From the NCBI GenBank assembly GCA_005793285.1, contig SXPO01000261.1, positions 1-7,570 on the forward strand: 7,570 bases of DNA, read 5' to 3'. A program made the translations under genes and the position numbers. Position 1 is the first letter of the stretch, and every line of letters begins with the position of its first letter. The notes below the pieces were generated by a model that was not told where the DNA came from, did no database searches, and saw nothing but the letters and a program-made list of their open reading frames with translations. This DNA comes from Nitrospiraceae bacterium (GTDB taxonomy: Bacteria; Nitrospirota; Nitrospiria; Nitrospirales; Nitrospiraceae). Below, piece by piece: positions 6,829 to 7,570 of this stretch.

Positions 6829-7008
6829 TCATGATGCGAGCCTGTTCCATCCATGAATCGATGAGAAGGGGATCATGACGATCCGCTTGCAGCGCTTACA
6901 TTTGAGCTCCAGCCCTCCCTCGGCCACTTTGGCGATCAATTGGCCGCATTCGCAGCGGGTTTCGCCGTTCTGGCAGCGATCCGAGTCGGGAGCTTTTGTG
7001 ATAACCAT
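6829..7008 (-). CDS. Small Com-like zinc-finger protein (59 aa)
   Basis: This short gene encodes 59 residues. Its core, RCECGQLIAKVAEGGLELK followed by CKRCKR, has two cysteine pairs, Cys19/Cys21 and Cys37/Cys40, in the layout of the Com family: a zinc-binding knuckle protein of phage Mu that activates translation of the mom mRNA by binding its leader. Small Com-like proteins also occur outside phages, where their role is not established. An additional Cys12 is present. The start ATG 7008 has only a weak GAGA ribosome site about 9 bases upstream, and lies about 33 bases after the predicted transcription start. The porin gene follows after a 134-base leader, so a role in controlling porin translation is a testable idea. 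A plain zinc-ribbon DNA-binding or chaperone role is the alternative. Confidence 0.72.
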   Translation of the reverse strand: MVITKAPDSDRCQNGETRCECGQLIAKVAEGGLELKCKRCKRIVMIPFSSIHGWNRLAS

Positions 7009-7035
7009 ACGCGTGATCTCTTTCTCACATGAAAT

Positions 7036-7058
7036 TGAGAACGATTATTAATATCTCA
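7036..7058. promoter_or_regulatory. Fur-like operator over the -10 box
   Basis: The stretch at 7037-7055, GAGAACGATTATTAATATC, matches the 19-base Fur consensus at 14 positions by my alignment. It is bounded by inverted halves TGAGA (7036-7040) and TCTCA (7054-7058). Its position over the -10 box of the Com-like/porin promoter is the classic place for repression by an iron-loaded Fur protein. A related Fur-family protein (Zur, PerR) or another dimeric regulator is possible. Confidence 0.5.
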
Positions 7059-7077
7059 CGAAATCATCTCTTGTCAA
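7048..7077 (-). promoter_or_regulatory. Sigma-70-like promoter for the Com-like/porin transcript
   Basis: On the - strand a perfect TTGACA (7077-7072) is followed, after 18 bases, by TATTAA (7053-7048) as the -10 box. Initiation near 7041 would give a leader of about 33 bases before the Com-like ATG at 7008. The -10 box overlaps the Fur-like operator and the -35 box lies in a 6-1-6 palindrome. Confidence 0.65.
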
Positions 7078-7080
7078 GAG
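7068..7080. repeat. 6-1-6 palindrome covering the -35 box
   Basis: CTCTTG (7068-7073), one T, then CAAGAG (7075-7080) form a perfect inverted repeat that contains the TTGACA box of the leftward promoter. It could be a second operator. It is too short and lacks a T-run, so it is not a terminator. Confidence 0.4.
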
Positions 7081-7146
7081 CCTTGTGGTTGTTTAAGTCA
7101 AGCGCGGTCTTCGTGGGCCATAGATGCAAACTTCTTCGCCGGTCTC

Positions 7147-7152
7147 TATAAT
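7147..7152 (+). promoter_or_regulatory. -10 box for the apbE-type gene
   Basis: A perfect TATAAT stands here on the + strand. At 17 bases upstream is ATGCAA (7124-7129), a 3 of 6 match to the -35 consensus, so the promoter may be weak or need an activator. Initiation near 7159 favours translation starts at 7192 or 7210 over ATG 7165. Confidence 0.5.
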
Positions 7153-7209
7153 TTCCTTCTATCTATGGGTGAACAGAGTTGCCGTACAGGTATGTGCGAG
7201 TCAGTCATC

Positions 7210-7570
7210 ATGGCAGGCAAGGTTCTCCATGCCGGCATACTGTTCCTCTTTCTTAGCCTGGTGATGACTGGTTGCGCCGGAGTGACGCCTCTTTCTCACC
7301 CTGTGGTGGTGAAGCGAGCCCAAATGCACATGGGGACGCTGGTGACTATTACAGCCGTGGCGTCTGATCTGGAGGCAGGGCACAAGGCAATTCAGGCAGG
7401 GTTCAATGAGATCAAACGGCTTGAACGATTATTGAGTACCTGGATTCCAGAGAGCGAGCTGTCGCAGGTACATGCCGAGGCCGGTCGCCGGCCGGTGACT
7501 GTGAGTCGTGAGACCTTGGATCTGGTGGCTCGATCGATGGAGATGGTGAGACTGACGGAGGGAGGATTCA
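7210..7570 (+). CDS. apbE: ApbE-type FMN transferase lipoprotein, N-terminal third (3' end outside window)
   Basis: About 120 residues are present of a family that usually has about 330-350. ApbE moves FMN from FAD to a Ser/Thr of target proteins in the periplasm, using magnesium. Seen here are a lipoprotein signal (residues 1-21) with lipobox MTGC (Cys22), then the early ApbE region: MHMGTLVTITAVA, then a helix with EIKRLERLLSTWIPESELSQVH, then the stretch reaching LTEGGF at the edge. The catalytic and FAD-binding parts lie beyond the window. Three in-frame ATGs exist (7165, 7192, 7210); I chose 7210 because the signal peptide begins cleanly there and the promoter lies at a suitable distance, but 7192 is possible. 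The likely substrate is the TGATMS-bearing FMN-binding protein encoded at 4056-4745. Confidence 0.87.
   Translation, partial: MAGKVLHAGILFLFLSLVMTGCAGVTPLSHPVVVKRAQMHMGTLVTITAVASDLEAGHKAIQAGFNEIKRLERLLSTWIPESELSQVHAEAGRRPVTVSRETLDLVARSMEMVRLTEGGF

Noticed and set aside
6695..6850. Longer porin start at ATG 6850 or other upstream ATGs.
   Set aside because: The added residues would place non-signal sequence before an obvious signal peptide, and AAGGAG sits at the correct distance from ATG 6694. The upstream part also overlaps the end of the Com-like gene.
6829..7008. The Com-like gene as evidence of an integrated Mu-like prophage.
   Set aside because: No other phage gene, mom-like gene or integration signal is present in the window, and the gene sits in a regulated chromosomal operon.

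Overview
The window very probably comes from a complete ammonia oxidizing (comammox) Nitrospira. The call rests on the three genes at the left end, which read as AmoC (last 74 residues), AmoA and AmoB; the AmoA and AmoB sequences look like the comammox Nitrospira type rather than the betaproteobacterial or archaeal type. I made this assignment from recalled family sequences, not from a search, and I cannot separate clade A from clade B by eye.

Layout. Positions 2-2443 on the + strand hold the amoC-amoA-amoB operon. A stem-loop sits between amoC and amoA, amoA and amoB share an ATGA overlap, and a strong terminator with a GAAA tetraloop follows amoB. A 226-base convergent spacer (2520-2745) holds a second terminator facing the other way and no gene I trust. 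From 7080 down to 2746 everything is on the - strand, in this order: a divergent control region with a sigma-70-like promoter and a Fur-like operator; a 59-residue Com-like zinc-finger protein; an outer-membrane porin; a tandem hairpin/terminator; a BamC-like lipoprotein; a periplasmic FMN-binding protein with the flavin-attachment motif TGATMS; a four-helix membrane protein with clustered histidines; another terminator; and a stand-alone HD-GYP domain protein. At 7210-7570 on the + strand begins an ApbE-type FMN transferase lipoprotein, cut by the window end.

How the genes may work together. The Amo proteins oxidise ammonia to hydroxylamine in membranes. The right half looks like one functional module: ApbE would attach FMN covalently to the FMN-binding protein, which could exchange electrons with the four-helix membrane protein, while the porin and the lipoprotein act at the outer membrane. 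The Fur-like site at the head of the porin transcript suggests a link to iron, for example extracytosolic flavin-based metal reduction or uptake, but that is inference. Two of the - strand genes start directly after a terminator-like hairpin, which suggests attenuation or readthrough control inside the cluster. No tRNA, rRNA, CRISPR array, insertion sequence or transposase was seen.
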